Origin: Dinoroseobacter sp013215265
GTDB taxonomy: Bacteria > Pseudomonadota > Alphaproteobacteria > Rhodobacterales > Rhodobacteraceae
Length of the DNA: 64,000 bases
Assembly: GCA_963691755.1 (NCBI GenBank)
Contig: OY829366.1
Location: 1,364,001-1,428,000 of the forward strand
Direction: 5' to 3'
The notes below the pieces were generated by a model. It saw only the letters and a list, made by a program, of their open reading frames with translations, was not told the DNA's origin and ran no database searches. Within the stretch, counting starts at the first letter, position 1, and each line of letters starts with the position of its first letter. Below are positions 17,348-26,793 of this stretch, one piece after another. Position numbers and translations under genes: made by a program.

Positions 17348-17489
17348 ACGGGCGGTGAGCGGTCGTGCGCCGCAACCAATAAGATAATCCGTCCAGCCCC
17401 GGAAAGCGGAAGTTCAATGGGAACTTGTCTTCCCTGGTCTTGCGAACATTTGGGCATTACATGTGTTGCGAACCCGACCAGTCGTGCAA

Positions 17490-18230
17490 TCATCCTTTTT
17501 CTTGGTTTCTTCGAAGCACGATCAAGCCAGCCGCATTCAGCCCCCGGTGCCAAGATCGGTTTTGCCAAAACTCGCCGCTCAATTCGTTCCCGTCGACACT
17601 AAGTTTGAGGTTTGCTGCGCCTTGGTAGGTATGCTCGTCTGTAACTGCCAACCGAACACCGTTCTCGCGCTTGTTCTTTGCTTCATATATCCAAGCCATG
17701 GATTTAGTGCCATTTTCAGCTTTGAAGAACTCAACGGAAATTGTTCTTGACTCGAGCAACGGGTCAGTCTTGTTTGGCAAAAATTCTACATCTGTTCTAA
17801 ACCAAGTCTGTTTGATTTGCACTTCAAAGCTGTGCTCCAGAAGGCTGGGAAGAACTGTGTCATCAAAGACATCGAAACAAATGTCTGTGCTGTTTGCAGC
17901 ATCCTTCATCTCTTCGACGATTGAGTAGTTGGATTGTAAGCTCGCGGTCCAAGTCCCATTAAGGTCGTAGAAGAGCGCCTGACTTAGCTTGCGGCCAACA
18001 TATGGAAGCTTCCAGACGATCCTCCACCCTTGCGCCACGAGAAAAAGAGCCAAAAGGCCAGCAACTAGGGAAGCAACCAAACGGGTTGTCAAAGCGTCTG
18101 CTACCAAAGGTGCCAAGGCTGGCACTTTCGCGCTAAACCAAGAAACCCCTAACTCGAGCAGCGGCAGCATCCCAAGCGCGAGATATACGGCGATAGTGAC
18201 CCAGAACTTTAGGGGAACAAATTTTGCCAC
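17490..18230 (-). CDS. cap15: CBASS effector Cap15 (two membrane helices plus beta-barrel)
   Basis: Cap15 effectors consist of two N-terminal membrane helices and a small beta-barrel that binds the CBASS cyclic nucleotide and then disrupts the inner membrane. Here two hydrophobic segments (FWVTIAVYLALGMLPLLEL and LVASLVAGLLALFLVAQG) are followed by LNGTWTASL and a strand-rich domain (VEFFKAENGTKSMAWIYEAK, GAANLKLSVDGNELSGEFW), the expected layout. I prefer the GTG at 18230, with AGAGG upstream. The frame is open to a GTG at 18302, which has no ribosome site. The gene is divergent from the DncV-like gene, whereas effectors usually sit in the same operon. Confidence 0.8.
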   Translation of the reverse strand: MAKFVPLKFWVTIAVYLALGMLPLLELGVSWFSAKVPALAPLVADALTTRLVASLVAGLLALFLVAQGWRIVWKLPYVGRKLSQALFYDLNGTWTASLQSNYSIVEEMKDAANSTDICFDVFDDTVLPSLLEHSFEVQIKQTWFRTDVEFLPNKTDPLLESRTISVEFFKAENGTKSMAWIYEAKNKRENGVRLAVTDEHTYQGAANLKLSVDGNELSGEFWQNRSWHRGLNAAGLIVLRRNQEKG

Positions 18231-18330
18231 GTTACTCAACCTCTGGTATTGAAGACTCGACACAATGCCCCCAAGTATATGGGTAAGCGGCGTGACCACC
18301 ACAAGATATGATTAGAAGAGGGACAGTTTA

Positions 18331-19575
18331 ATGCCCATTAACGCACATAGAGCCTTCGTGTCCCGGCCCTCGGGTTACAAGTTCGCATTGAACCTTTCAG
18401 AGGAGCAGGAACAGACACTGCGAAACGCTCGGGATGACATTCGCAGCGAAATCTCCTCTCAGTTTGGGTCATTTGCTAAGGCTCTGGGTGATCGGGCTCT
18501 GTTCGAAGATCAAGCGCCGGTACTTGTGCGGAGCTACCAGACACCGAAGTTCAAGATGCAGGGCAGCTTCTCATACCACACGTGCAACCAACCTGCGCAT
18601 GTGCCGCCTCAGGAGATTGACTTGGACGATGGGCTATTCATGCCCGTTTCATATTTTCAAAAGGGCGGAGACAGATCCCCAGTGATCCAAAGCTCAGCCT
18701 ATTTTTCCATTATCGAGCGCATCCTAGCGCCACTTTGCGACAAGAAGGGTTGGCAACTCGTAACGGACAAGCCTTCGTGCATACGAGTCAAGATTGACAA
18801 CACCATGCACACCGACCTCGCACTTTACTCGGTGCCTGATACGGATTTTCAGCGCATCGTGAAAGATGCCCAAAGTCGTGGTGTAGACTTCACAGCCGAA
18901 CTAATGATGGAAGACACCGCGTACAGAATGTTGTCTCACGACGAGATGATGCTCGCGCACCGCAACGAGGGTTGGATGAAATCCGACCCGCGAAAACTCG
19001 AAGACTGGTTTGTCGATGCCGTGAAACAATACGGCGAGCAGGTCCGAACCGTCAGCCGTTATCTAAAGGGCTGGAAAGACTTCCAATGGCCCGAAGGAAG
19101 GTTGGCGTCAATTGCACTCATGGCCGCAGTCGTGTCGGTCTTTGAGAAGGCGTCGGCAGCAATTGCCAGCGATAGAGACGATCTGGCGTTGTTGCGAGTC
19201 GCGGAAGACTTGCCCGACTTTCTGGCCAATGACATTCCAAACCCGGTCGTAGAAGGCGCGCGGTTGGATCAGGGTTGGTCACCTGAGGAACGCAGCGATT
19301 TCGTTGCGAAGGCCAGGGTGCTTGCTGAGCGTCTGAAAGGCGCGCTGACACAGACGTCAGACCGCACGGAAGCTTTCGAAGCCCTACAAAACCAATTTGG
19401 CGGGCGTATTCCAGACGATCTCACCCTCTATGTGCCCGACGCTGGCCTTGAGACAAAGGCAAGCGAATTGGCTGCACCTGCTGCCCTTACTTTGGGGATT
19501 GTGGAAAAGGTTGACGCTGAGCAAAGCAATGACCTCGCCGCTGTGAACAAGCAGGGCGGAGGCCGCTACGGGTAG
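18331..19575 (+). CDS. dncV: CBASS cyclic dinucleotide synthase, DncV-like CD-NTase
   Basis: The 414-residue protein aligns by eye along its length with Vibrio cholerae DncV. It has the nucleotidyltransferase motif QGSFSYHT (Gly78-Ser79), catalytic Asp97 and Asp99 in QEIDLDDGLFMP, third Asp162 in MHTDLALY, and the conserved WMKSDPRKLEDWF and WKDFQWPEG blocks. DncV makes 3',3'-cGAMP after phage infection; the same product is likely but not shown here. GAGGGAC lies ahead of the ATG. It heads the synthase-cap2-cap3 operon. Confidence 0.93.
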   Translation: MPINAHRAFVSRPSGYKFALNLSEEQEQTLRNARDDIRSEISSQFGSFAKALGDRALFEDQAPVLVRSYQTPKFKMQGSFSYHTCNQPAHVPPQEIDLDDGLFMPVSYFQKGGDRSPVIQSSAYFSIIERILAPLCDKKGWQLVTDKPSCIRVKIDNTMHTDLALYSVPDTDFQRIVKDAQSRGVDFTAELMMEDTAYRMLSHDEMMLAHRNEGWMKSDPRKLEDWFVDAVKQYGEQVRTVSRYLKGWKDFQWPEGRLASIALMAAVVSVFEKASAAIASDRDDLALLRVAEDLPDFLANDIPNPVVEGARLDQGWSPEERSDFVAKARVLAERLKGALTQTSDRTEAFEALQNQFGGRIPDDLTLYVPDAGLETKASELAAPAALTLGIVEKVDAEQSNDLAAVNKQGGGRYG

Positions 19576-19581
19576 TCGGCA

Positions 19582-21375
19582 TTGACTGGGCCGTCTGAAC
19601 CTACCGATCTCATGATAGCTGAGTTATCCCGCTGGGTGCTCGCTCAATGTCCGAATGCGCGAGACCTCACGCAGGGCGAATTGTCTCGATACGAGGCCAA
19701 GGACCCAATCCACGGATGGGTTGTCCCGTTTCAACATCAAGCTGACCGCTTTGATCTGCAAGTGGTGCTCTTGCAGGGTTTCCCGTGGGCAAAGCCGCGC
19801 GTATACTGCCCTGAAAAATTTCAATTCATGCAGTTTCCGCACGTCGAAAAAGATGGTGCATTGTGCCTTTACCCACCGGGAACGGAGCACAATCCTTTGA
19901 ACCCCAAAGGGCTAATTTGGGACGCTATCAAAGAGGCTACTCGTTTGATCGTCGCTTCATACGACGACGCGTTTATCAATGATTTCGCGGACGAGTTCGA
20001 TTCTTATTGGAGCAAGACAGAGGGGGGCAAAAACATTGTCAGCCTGCTGTCGCCCGGTGGCACCTCTCGCAGAGTATCCCTGTGGCGCAGCACAGCGGAC
20101 TATTATCTAGCGGATAACGACGCGGCTTTGGAGAATTGGCTTAGCAACCGATTTCCGGGGAACAAGAAGAACTACAGCTTCACCACCGCAACGCACATCG
20201 TCCTCAAAAGGCCTATTCTGCCTTCGGAATACCCGAAGTCGGGTGCGGCGGTTCTAGGCCTTTTGCGAGGGCTGGCACCCGAATCCATAGGACTGCTGGA
20301 AGATGCGGCCGAAACCGCTGATGACAAATTCATCGTTTCCTTCGAGGGGTGCACAGATGACGGGCCGGTGTTTTTCGCCGTCGAAGTTGTGGCTCCTATC
20401 AAACAGGGTATGAAAGCAGGCCGACGCCCGGACATGGTGCAGAAGGGCTTTCGGCCTGGAAAGGTACCGGCCCATATCCGAATGCAGCGGCTGTTCGGAG
20501 GGAACAAGGTTGTGCGCCACGAGACCATGCGCGCGGATCCATCGTGGATACACGGGCGTGACGCCCCTACAGTCGTCCCGTTGTTTGACAAGCGTGTTCT
20601 GATGATCGGCGCGGGGTCATTGGGAAGCGAGGTTGCTCTGCTTCTTGCCAAGACGGGTGTTGGCTCGATCACTTTGGTCGACCCGGAGCTTCTGGACTAT
20701 CCCAATGTTGGGCGTCATATGCTCGGTGTTACGCAAGTCAGGACGTTTAAGGCCAAGTCACTGGCAGAAAAACTGGCTGGTGACTTCCCGCATATGCGCT
20801 CGATCAAGTACTTTGCCGAGGACTGGCAATCGCTCTACGGCAAACGTCCTGAGGTTTTCCACAACACCGATTTGATCGTGTCCACGGTTGGCAGTTGGGT
20901 GGCTGAAGGCAGGCTCAACCAAGTGGCTAGGATTGATTCGGATTTTCCTGCAGTGATCTATGGGTGGGCAGAACCTTTTTCTGTGGCGGGACACGCCGTA
21001 TTGATCGGCCCCAACGGCCCATGTTTTGCCTGCGGAATGGATAGGTTCGGTGCAGCACAACGAGCCGTTTGTGAATGGAACGCTGCAACAACGCGCAAAC
21101 AGCCCCATTGTGGAGCCAGTTTTCAACCATATGGGCCCGTATCGTTGTCAGGCGTGGCGGCCTTGGTGGCGAAGACCACAACGGAAGCACTGCTTGGTGA
21201 GGTTCACCCGGGCACTGAGACGGTTTACTGGGCCTCGAAAGAAGAAATCGCCGAACAAGGTGGGTGCTTCACCTCGGACTTCTTGAATTTCTTTTCCGAC
21301 GTTCCTGAGTTCGGCGGAACGAGGAAACTGGAGTGGAGGCAGAAGGAGGATTGTGCTTTTTGCGCAGAAACATGA
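19582..21375 (+). CDS. cap2: CBASS Cap2, E2-E1 ubiquitin-transfer-like fusion
   Basis: Cap2 conjugates the C-terminus of the CD-NTase to cellular targets, priming it. The 597-residue protein has an E2-like N-terminal domain with candidate catalytic Cys95 (DGALCLYPPGTEHNP) and a ThiF/E1-like adenylation domain with the nucleotide-binding GAGSLGSEVA near residue 343 and DPELLDYPNVGRH after it. CxxC pairs near the C-terminus (CFACG, DCAFC) are likely zinc ligands. The start is TTG at 19582; an ATG eleven codons in is the alternative. The synthase ends in GGGRYG, suitable as a conjugated tail. Confidence 0.92.
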   Translation: MTGPSEPTDLMIAELSRWVLAQCPNARDLTQGELSRYEAKDPIHGWVVPFQHQADRFDLQVVLLQGFPWAKPRVYCPEKFQFMQFPHVEKDGALCLYPPGTEHNPLNPKGLIWDAIKEATRLIVASYDDAFINDFADEFDSYWSKTEGGKNIVSLLSPGGTSRRVSLWRSTADYYLADNDAALENWLSNRFPGNKKNYSFTTATHIVLKRPILPSEYPKSGAAVLGLLRGLAPESIGLLEDAAETADDKFIVSFEGCTDDGPVFFAVEVVAPIKQGMKAGRRPDMVQKGFRPGKVPAHIRMQRLFGGNKVVRHETMRADPSWIHGRDAPTVVPLFDKRVLMIGAGSLGSEVALLLAKTGVGSITLVDPELLDYPNVGRHMLGVTQVRTFKAKSLAEKLAGDFPHMRSIKYFAEDWQSLYGKRPEVFHNTDLIVSTVGSWVAEGRLNQVARIDSDFPAVIYGWAEPFSVAGHAVLIGPNGPCFACGMDRFGAAQRAVCEWNAATTRKQPHCGASFQPYGPVSLSGVAALVAKTTTEALLGEVHPGTETVYWASKEEIAEQGGCFTSDFLNFFSDVPEFGGTRKLEWRQKEDCAFCAET

Positions 21376-21851
21376 ATATTCGCTACCCCATTGGAGAAAG
21401 CGGGCAAGTTTTGACGCTAGAACAGAATGTTCTCGATCACCTTGCTAAATGGCGACAGTCGGATCCGAAAGCGCCTGAAGCTGGTGGGCAGCTATTTGGT
21501 GTGGTCGAAGGTCAGTCTGTAAAGCTTATGCGTGCGACCGGCCCAAGAAATTCTGATCGACGTGGAAGGTTCTTTTTTATTGCTGATCGCTTTGCGGAAC
21601 GCCGAGAAATCAGCACCCTACATAATTCCGGGCTGCACTACCTCGGGGATTGGCACACGCACCCTCAAGCAGTTCCAGCCCCTTCTGGCACCGACCTCTC
21701 ATCAATGGCCGACCTTTTCGTTCGTTCAAAGCATGATTTGAATGCATTCTTAATGGTTATCGTCGGCACAGCAGAGTTTCCAAAGGGATTGCATGTTTCA
21801 CTTCATGAGACCAATGCATGGGCTGCCTTGAACGCACAGCGCGAACCCTAA
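21372..21851 (+). CDS. cap3: CBASS Cap3, JAMM-type isopeptidase
   Basis: Cap3 removes the conjugates made by Cap2. The 159-residue protein shows the complete JAMM metalloprotease motif: Glu36 in EAGGQLFG, His95 and His97 in DWHTHP, Ser105 and Asp108, with the family's spacing of seven and two residues. The ATG overlaps the cap2 stop (ATGA). With synthase and Cap2 this makes a type II CBASS. Confidence 0.92.
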   Translation: MNIRYPIGESGQVLTLEQNVLDHLAKWRQSDPKAPEAGGQLFGVVEGQSVKLMRATGPRNSDRRGRFFFIADRFAERREISTLHNSGLHYLGDWHTHPQAVPAPSGTDLSSMADLFVRSKHDLNAFLMVIVGTAEFPKGLHVSLHETNAWAALNAQREP

Positions 21852-21855
21852 CGCT

Positions 21856-21871
21856 TCACTAGACTTAGTGA
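21856..21871. terminator. Small hairpin between convergent cap3 and virB6
   Basis: TCACTA and TAGTGA arms enclose GACT just after the cap3 stop. It may end transcription from both sides, but the stem is weak and has no T-run. Confidence 0.3.
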
Positions 21872-21946
21872 GTACAGCGAACTCCGGATTGGCAGACCGC
21901 AACGCAGCATGTTGAGGTCAGGTGGAGTGGCCGCAACGGGTCGATT

Positions 21947-22945
21947 TCACTCCAACCGTTTCGCCCGATCTGCCACCCGCTGAACCAGTGAAACTGTTGC
22001 ACCGCCCGCCTGCCGTATCCCAGCACCTGCGATCTCTGCATTTGACCTCGTTCCAAACCGAGCACGAGCCCGCGAGCCCTTGGTGCCGATCAAGCCCTTG
22101 GCGAACCCGCCCGGACCAGGAATGCTCGGCGGTCCGGCCATCATGAAGTTGCCCGAGATTGAACGAACGATCAGCGGGGTGGCGATGATCATGCCGCCTG
22201 CGAGAAACATCATCATGAAGAAGGGCACCAGCGCGCCGGTATTGCTGGCTCCGGAGGGATCTCCGAGCTCGGTCATGAGCGAGCGCGACATGCCGACAAC
22301 GGTGGAAAAAACCCCGGCGATCACGAGGGGGTAGAGCGCGTAGGACACTGTGCTCGACAGCCAACGGTGGAAATAGTCCTTGCTGACATCGAACAGCGAC
22401 AGCGCGATCATGATTGGGGCGATGCCGATCATGAAGGCCAGCATGATCTTGGCGAAGATCAGGACAAGACCGCAGAGCGCTCCAATGACGCCCAAGAGGA
22501 ATGCGCCGATCGCACCGATTAAGGCTCCGGCCATCCAATGCATATTGTCACCAGCCGCGTTCAGATAGTTGCCAAATTCTTCGATGAGATCGTCGAAGGC
22601 CTCGGCAAAGTAGGACGCACCTGCGCCGCCGCCGCCCAGCCCCGCCACCATACCGCCCGCGAGCTGGTCGAGCCCGTTGATGAGGGCGCTGGCTATTGCG
22701 TTGAATTGGACCCAGTTCATCGCAAAGAGGGAGATCAGCATGAGCTTGAGAGCGAACCAGAACGCAGTTCGCCCATCCATGGACTTGTACTGAAACACCA
22801 TGTTGAGGAAGACGCCGATCACCGCGAGCGTCGAAGCCACGGCAATGACGCCGCCGAGCTGACCGGCGACGTTGCCAAAAGTGGTTTGGGCTGCGTCATC
22901 CAGAAAGTTGTCGGTTGTCTCTACCATCCAGGTGACGACGCCCAT
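21947..22945 (-). CDS. virB6: Type IV secretion channel protein VirB6
   Basis: A 332-residue polytopic membrane protein with at least five hydrophobic helices (for example VIAVASTLAVIGVFLNMVF, ALIGAIGAFLLGVIGALCGL, ALVPFFMMMFLAGGMII) and the central Trp-Leu periplasmic part expected of VirB6. It has a basic, soluble C-terminal tail. It is the last gene of the leftward virB operon and faces cap3. In other systems virB6 precedes virB7/8; here it is moved to the end. Confidence 0.87.
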   Translation of the reverse strand: MGVVTWMVETTDNFLDDAAQTTFGNVAGQLGGVIAVASTLAVIGVFLNMVFQYKSMDGRTAFWFALKLMLISLFAMNWVQFNAIASALINGLDQLAGGMVAGLGGGGAGASYFAEAFDDLIEEFGNYLNAAGDNMHWMAGALIGAIGAFLLGVIGALCGLVLIFAKIMLAFMIGIAPIMIALSLFDVSKDYFHRWLSSTVSYALYPLVIAGVFSTVVGMSRSLMTELGDPSGASNTGALVPFFMMMFLAGGMIIATPLIVRSISGNFMMAGPPSIPGPGGFAKGLIGTKGSRARARFGTRSNAEIAGAGIRQAGGATVSLVQRVADRAKRLE

Positions 22946-22966
22946 CGGATCTTCCTCGGGTTGGCT

Positions 22967-23143
22967 TTAGGCGCTCGCGCCCGTACGCCGCTTCAAGAAG
23001 GCCTTCAGGATGTGCTCACCGTCGAAATCCGGTACCACTGAGACCAGCTCCCAGCCGTCTTGGCCAAGAGCTGTCAGCTGCGCTTCGATCTTCGGCGGCC
23101 TTGTCTTGGCGGTGTTGATCTGTTCAATCTTGTATTCAAACAT
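22967..23143 (-). CDS. Small DUF4177-type protein in the virB operon
   Basis: The 58-residue protein starts MFEYKIEQIN and contains LGQDGWELVSVVP, which is the DUF4177 pattern (small alpha-beta protein of unknown function). The ATG at 23143 has AAAGGAAA upstream; longer frames run into virB11. It overlaps the virB11 stop by 8 bases and precedes virB6, so it is cotranscribed. Role in transfer unknown. Confidence 0.72.
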   Translation of the reverse strand: MFEYKIEQINTAKTRPPKIEAQLTALGQDGWELVSVVPDFDGEHILKAFLKRRTGASA

Positions 23144-24131
23144 GGGCTGTTTCCTTTGAATGGGCCGGATCAATCGGCAGGTAGAATTCGGTAATGCCGC
23201 GCGCACCTTCATGGCGACCGGCTTGAATGATCACATCGATCGAGCGTGTGATGTAGTCGTTCATGTCCTGGTAGGTCATTGGCACGTCGGTTTTCAGGGC
23301 GGCGATGGCGAGACGCTGGACCGCCAGCTGAGGTGTTTCAGCGTGCAGCGTGGTGAGTGAGCCACCATGACCGGTGTTTATAGCCTCAAGGAAGGTCATG
23401 GCCTCTTTGCCGCGCACTTCGCCCAAGACGATGCGGTCCGGCCGCATGCGCAGGGTGGAGGTCAGAAGGACATCAGCGCTGCGCGTGGCCTCATCGCGGT
23501 CAGACATCAGCGTGACGACATTGGGCTGCGTCGGGCGTAGCTCTGCGGCCTCTTCGATCGTGACGATACGCTCGTCGGCGGGCACGAAGGAGAGGATCTT
23601 GCGCGCCGTGACGGTCTTGCCGGTCGAGGTTCCGCCGGACACGATCATATTGAGCTTGTGAGTGACGCAGAACTTGATCGCGGCGTGGATGTTGCCGGTG
23701 GCCACGACATCGCGCAGCTCGGCATTGCGCTTGCGTCTTGCGCCCTCGTTGCTGCGCTCTTTTCCGAAGAGATAGGACAGCTTGATCTGGTCCAATGGCA
23801 GGTCCGCAAAGAAACGCAGTGAAATCGCATAGCCACCATCAACGGCGGGGGGCTGGATGACCTGCGCCCGGATTGGGCGGTCACGGTAGGTAATGCTGAC
23901 CGAGACGATGGGTTTCGTTCGGCTGAGCGTGGTGTTCGCGGCGGAAGCAACCTGATTGCCAAGGTCCTTGATCTCGTTCTGCGTGAGCCGCCGATTGACG
24001 GGCCGCATAAAGTGATCCCCCTGAAACTCGGCCCACAACTTGCCGTCGGGATTGATGCAAAGCTCGATCAGCTTCGGATCACGCGCCTCGGGGATCTTGT
24101 CCATCGAGCTTTGCAGATAGCTGGCCGCCAT
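23136..24131 (-). CDS. virB11: Type IV secretion ATPase VirB11
   Basis: VirB11 is the hexameric traffic ATPase at the base of the channel. The 331-residue protein has Walker A GGTSTGKT near residue 168, the Asp-box (ERIVTIEEAAELRP), Walker B (PDRIVLGEVRGKEAM) and the His-box GHGGSLTTLHAE, all in order. The ATG at 24131 follows the virB10 stop directly; a TTG two codons earlier is possible. Confidence 0.93.
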   Translation of the reverse strand: MAASYLQSSMDKIPEARDPKLIELCINPDGKLWAEFQGDHFMRPVNRRLTQNEIKDLGNQVASAANTTLSRTKPIVSVSITYRDRPIRAQVIQPPAVDGGYAISLRFFADLPLDQIKLSYLFGKERSNEGARRKRNAELRDVVATGNIHAAIKFCVTHKLNMIVSGGTSTGKTVTARKILSFVPADERIVTIEEAAELRPTQPNVVTLMSDRDEATRSADVLLTSTLRMRPDRIVLGEVRGKEAMTFLEAINTGHGGSLTTLHAETPQLAVQRLAIAALKTDVPMTYQDMNDYITRSIDVIIQAGRHEGARGITEFYLPIDPAHSKETAHV

Positions 24132-24133
24132 GA

Positions 24134-25447
24134 TCAAAAAATCTCCAGATCACGATCGACCATCACGGTGACACGGGCACCTTGATCGACATAGATCACG
24201 GGCGAGACGGAGAGATATTCGCCAATCACGCTTTGCGCGCTGTCTTGCAGGTCTTCGCCAATGCCTTCCAAGACATCAGAGGCTATCTCATCTTCGGTAT
24301 TCTGGGCTGCCACGGCGGGCAAGGCTCCGATCAGCGAAATCAGGGCGGCTGACCCGAACCGAGTGCCAAAGCGGCTGTCGACAAAGCCGGTCGTGCCAGA
24401 CCGCCCCAGTTCGTCGCCACCAAAAGCACTGATTTCAACGGTCTGGTTGCTGGGCAGAATGATCCGGTCCCAGGCGATCGTCACGCGTTGTTGCGCGATG
24501 TCGAGGCCAGATTGATACCGCCCGATCAGACGTGCGCCTCGAGGGATCAGGATCCGCGAGCCGTCATAGGCGTGGACATCTTCCGATACCATGGCGCGGA
24601 CCTGACCGGTGAGCGAGCTGTCGATTGCGGTCTCCAGCACCGCCTGGATCATCGTGCCCTGAACTACTGTGTTTGCCGGATTCACGATCAACTGGGCTTG
24701 CGTCACCTCGGCGGGTTCAGCGCCATTGCGGACAAAGTCTGTGTCGCCATCAAGTCGTCGTTGCTGCGCGGCGGTTTCATTGTTGCCGCCTCCGGTGCCG
24801 CCAAAGGCGATGATAGGACTGGCGATGCGGGCTTGGAGTTCCTCAAGTTCTGCTTGCCGGCGCCGCTCGAGCTCCTGAAGGCGCAGTTCTTCGGCCGTGG
24901 GGCCAGTTGGTGCGGGCGTGCGCGGCGTTTCCAGACGTGCAAGCTCAAGATCGTTCTGCAGTCGCTGGATTTGCCGTGCACGTTCCTCCAACTCCTCGCG
25001 CAAGGCGGCTTGCGTTGCTGCTGCCTCGCTGCGCAGGGCCTCGATCTCCGCGCTAAGACCATCTAACGCTTCTGTGTCGACAGCAGGGGCTTCGGGCGCA
25101 GGTGCGTTGCGCAGGGCTTCAAGCTCGGACCGCATGGCATCCATTTGCGCGCGCAGTTCTTCTGTTTCGCTGTCTGGTTCCGGCTCCGGCGGCGGAGTTG
25201 TGTCAATCGGTGCAGGCGTGGCCTCGAGCGTACCAAACCCCGGACCCGCCGCTTGGAATTCATCCGGCGAGGCCGTTTCCAGGCTGTCGGGTTCAGAACC
25301 GCCAGTGAACAACAGCAAGAGGCCGCCGAGAGCGGCGATTACCGAGATGCCCAACGCAACAGCGACAAATGACGGTCGTGCCTTTGAGTTTTTTGTTTTG
25401 CCATCAAGCGCTTCGAGGCGTTTCTTAAGCTCAGCTGTTTCACTCAT
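24134..25447 (-). CDS. virB10: Type IV secretion core protein VirB10
   Basis: VirB10 spans both membranes in the core complex. The 437-residue protein has one N-terminal membrane helix (about residues 24-46, SFVAVALGISVIAALGGLLLLF), a long Pro/Glu-rich and coiled-coil linker (residues 60-200), and the conserved C-terminal TrbI domain (GTMIQAVLETAIDSSLTGQV, GSRILIPRGARLIGRYQSG). Coding overlaps virB9 by 8 bases. Confidence 0.93.
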   Translation of the reverse strand: MSETAELKKRLEALDGKTKNSKARPSFVAVALGISVIAALGGLLLLFTGGSEPDSLETASPDEFQAAGPGFGTLEATPAPIDTTPPPEPEPDSETEELRAQMDAMRSELEALRNAPAPEAPAVDTEALDGLSAEIEALRSEAAATQAALREELEERARQIQRLQNDLELARLETPRTPAPTGPTAEELRLQELERRRQAELEELQARIASPIIAFGGTGGGNNETAAQQRRLDGDTDFVRNGAEPAEVTQAQLIVNPANTVVQGTMIQAVLETAIDSSLTGQVRAMVSEDVHAYDGSRILIPRGARLIGRYQSGLDIAQQRVTIAWDRIILPSNQTVEISAFGGDELGRSGTTGFVDSRFGTRFGSAALISLIGALPAVAAQNTEDEIASDVLEGIGEDLQDSAQSVIGEYLSVSPVIYVDQGARVTVMVDRDLEIF

Positions 25448-26135
25448 CTTGATTTGCCTCGCTCATCTCTTGGACGCAGATTTCGTCCCCGCCGAGCCTA
25501 AGAACCCATCGATCGCTGACACCTGATACACGGATCACGCCGTCTGGCCGCGCGAGCGCATTCACGCTGCGTTCATTGCCGTTTGACCAGCGAAAAATCG
25601 CAGGCAACGGCGCGTTCGCGGCAAAGCGGAAATAGGTGAAGGTGCCGTCGTCCCAGATTTCTCGTGGGGTGATCTCGGATCGTGCGCTAACGCCATAGGC
25701 GTGGTTTGCAGGTTGGCTTGCGGCTACTCGGGATTGCCGAGGGGTTGCATCCGGATAGTTGAAGCGGATGACGTAGAAGGTCGGCGAACTCGCCTCGGTT
25801 ACGTTGAAATAATAGCTGCGCCGGTTGGTGTAGACGGTAATGTTGGTATGCGCGCCGCGCGACACGGGCTTGATCGCAAAAGCCTGGCCACCGGGCACGC
25901 CGTCCAAAAGGAACCCTTCAGTGTCGCCTGCAATGATTGAGCGAATAGTCTCCCCTTGGCCGAATTCAATGCTGGTCACATGGGTTAGGCTGGTGCGGAT
26001 GCGATAGACCTGCCCATCCTGATAGGTGGCCAGCCGGACGCGGGCATCATAGGGGCCTTGGCGCGGCTGCGTTTCGGCAAAGGCGGGGGAAGCAAGCGGA
26101 ACAATGAGGGCGAGGATCAGGAACAGGCGGCGCAT
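25440..26135 (-). CDS. virB9: Type IV secretion outer-membrane-complex protein VirB9
   Basis: The 231-residue protein starts with a signal peptide (LFLILALIVPLASPAFA, cleavage near residue 20) and shows VirB9/CagX features: YQDGQVYRIRTSLTHVTSIEFGQGE and the late FTYFRFAANAPLPAIF. It lies three bases after virB8 and overlaps virB10. Confidence 0.9.
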   Translation of the reverse strand: MRRLFLILALIVPLASPAFAETQPRQGPYDARVRLATYQDGQVYRIRTSLTHVTSIEFGQGETIRSIIAGDTEGFLLDGVPGGQAFAIKPVSRGAHTNITVYTNRRSYYFNVTEASSPTFYVIRFNYPDATPRQSRVAASQPANHAYGVSARSEITPREIWDDGTFTYFRFAANAPLPAIFRWSNGNERSVNALARPDGVIRVSGVSDRWVLRLGGDEICVQEMSEANQDE

Positions 26136-26138
26136 TGG

Positions 26139-26789
26139 TTACTCCAAACGATCTGAGCGGATCGCGTATTCGGTGACAGTGAAGCCAAAGGGGTTCTGCC
26201 AGACATCGTCGATCGACCGGCTATTCTCGGGCCGAAACTCAAACATCAGCGTGGCGGTGAAGACCCCGTTTTGAGTGCCGCGCGGTGAGTTGAGCCGCTT
26301 GCGCAGACGTACCTGGGCGCGATTGACGCTGATATGGGTGATCGAAAGCACCTCGACATCAAGGCGGGCATCTGTGCCGTAGCTGTCGGGCGGATAGGCA
26401 TCGTGGCCACTTGTCCAAAGCGCGCGCAGTCCTGCGGCGGCCGCGCCGTCCGACTGGTCCAGGACCCGCCGCACGCGCACGTCATTGTCGAGCTGATTGT
26501 ATGTCTCTCGATCAATCACATAGCGGTAGACCTGTGCCTCAATGATAGCGGGGCGTTCCGTGAGTGAGACCGCTTCAACCACGGCATTAGGGAGAGCCAT
26601 GCCGGTTTCGCTATCAAAGGGCACGATCATGGGCGGCGGGTCCACGTCGAACAGGGCAACGAGGGCAGCGGCGAGGCAACCTGCCATGCCAAACGCCATG
26701 CCTGTCAGCCCAAGTTTCTGCCACATGAGCTCGCGTCGTCGTGCGCCGTAGACGAGCTCTTCTTCGATGATTTCTGCCTCGCTGCTCAT
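26139..26789 (-). CDS. virB8: Type IV secretion inner-membrane protein VirB8
   Basis: VirB8 is a bitopic assembly factor. The 216-residue protein has one N-terminal membrane helix (LGLTGMAFGMAGCLAAALVALF) and a periplasmic NTF2-like domain ending ENPFGF-like (WQNPFGFTVTEYAIR), the VirB8 hallmark. The ATG at 26789 follows the virB5 stop by 4 bases; the frame is open five codons further into virB5. Confidence 0.9.
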   Translation of the reverse strand: MSSEAEIIEEELVYGARRRELMWQKLGLTGMAFGMAGCLAAALVALFDVDPPPMIVPFDSETGMALPNAVVEAVSLTERPAIIEAQVYRYVIDRETYNQLDNDVRVRRVLDQSDGAAAAGLRALWTSGHDAYPPDSYGTDARLDVEVLSITHISVNRAQVRLRKRLNSPRGTQNGVFTATLMFEFRPENSRSIDDVWQNPFGFTVTEYAIRSDRLE

Positions 26790-26793
26790 GGGG

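Noticed and set aside
18231..18302. N-terminal extension of Cap15 up to the GTG at 18302
   Set aside because: No ribosome site, and it would leave only 28 bases for two divergent promoters; kept as an alternative only.
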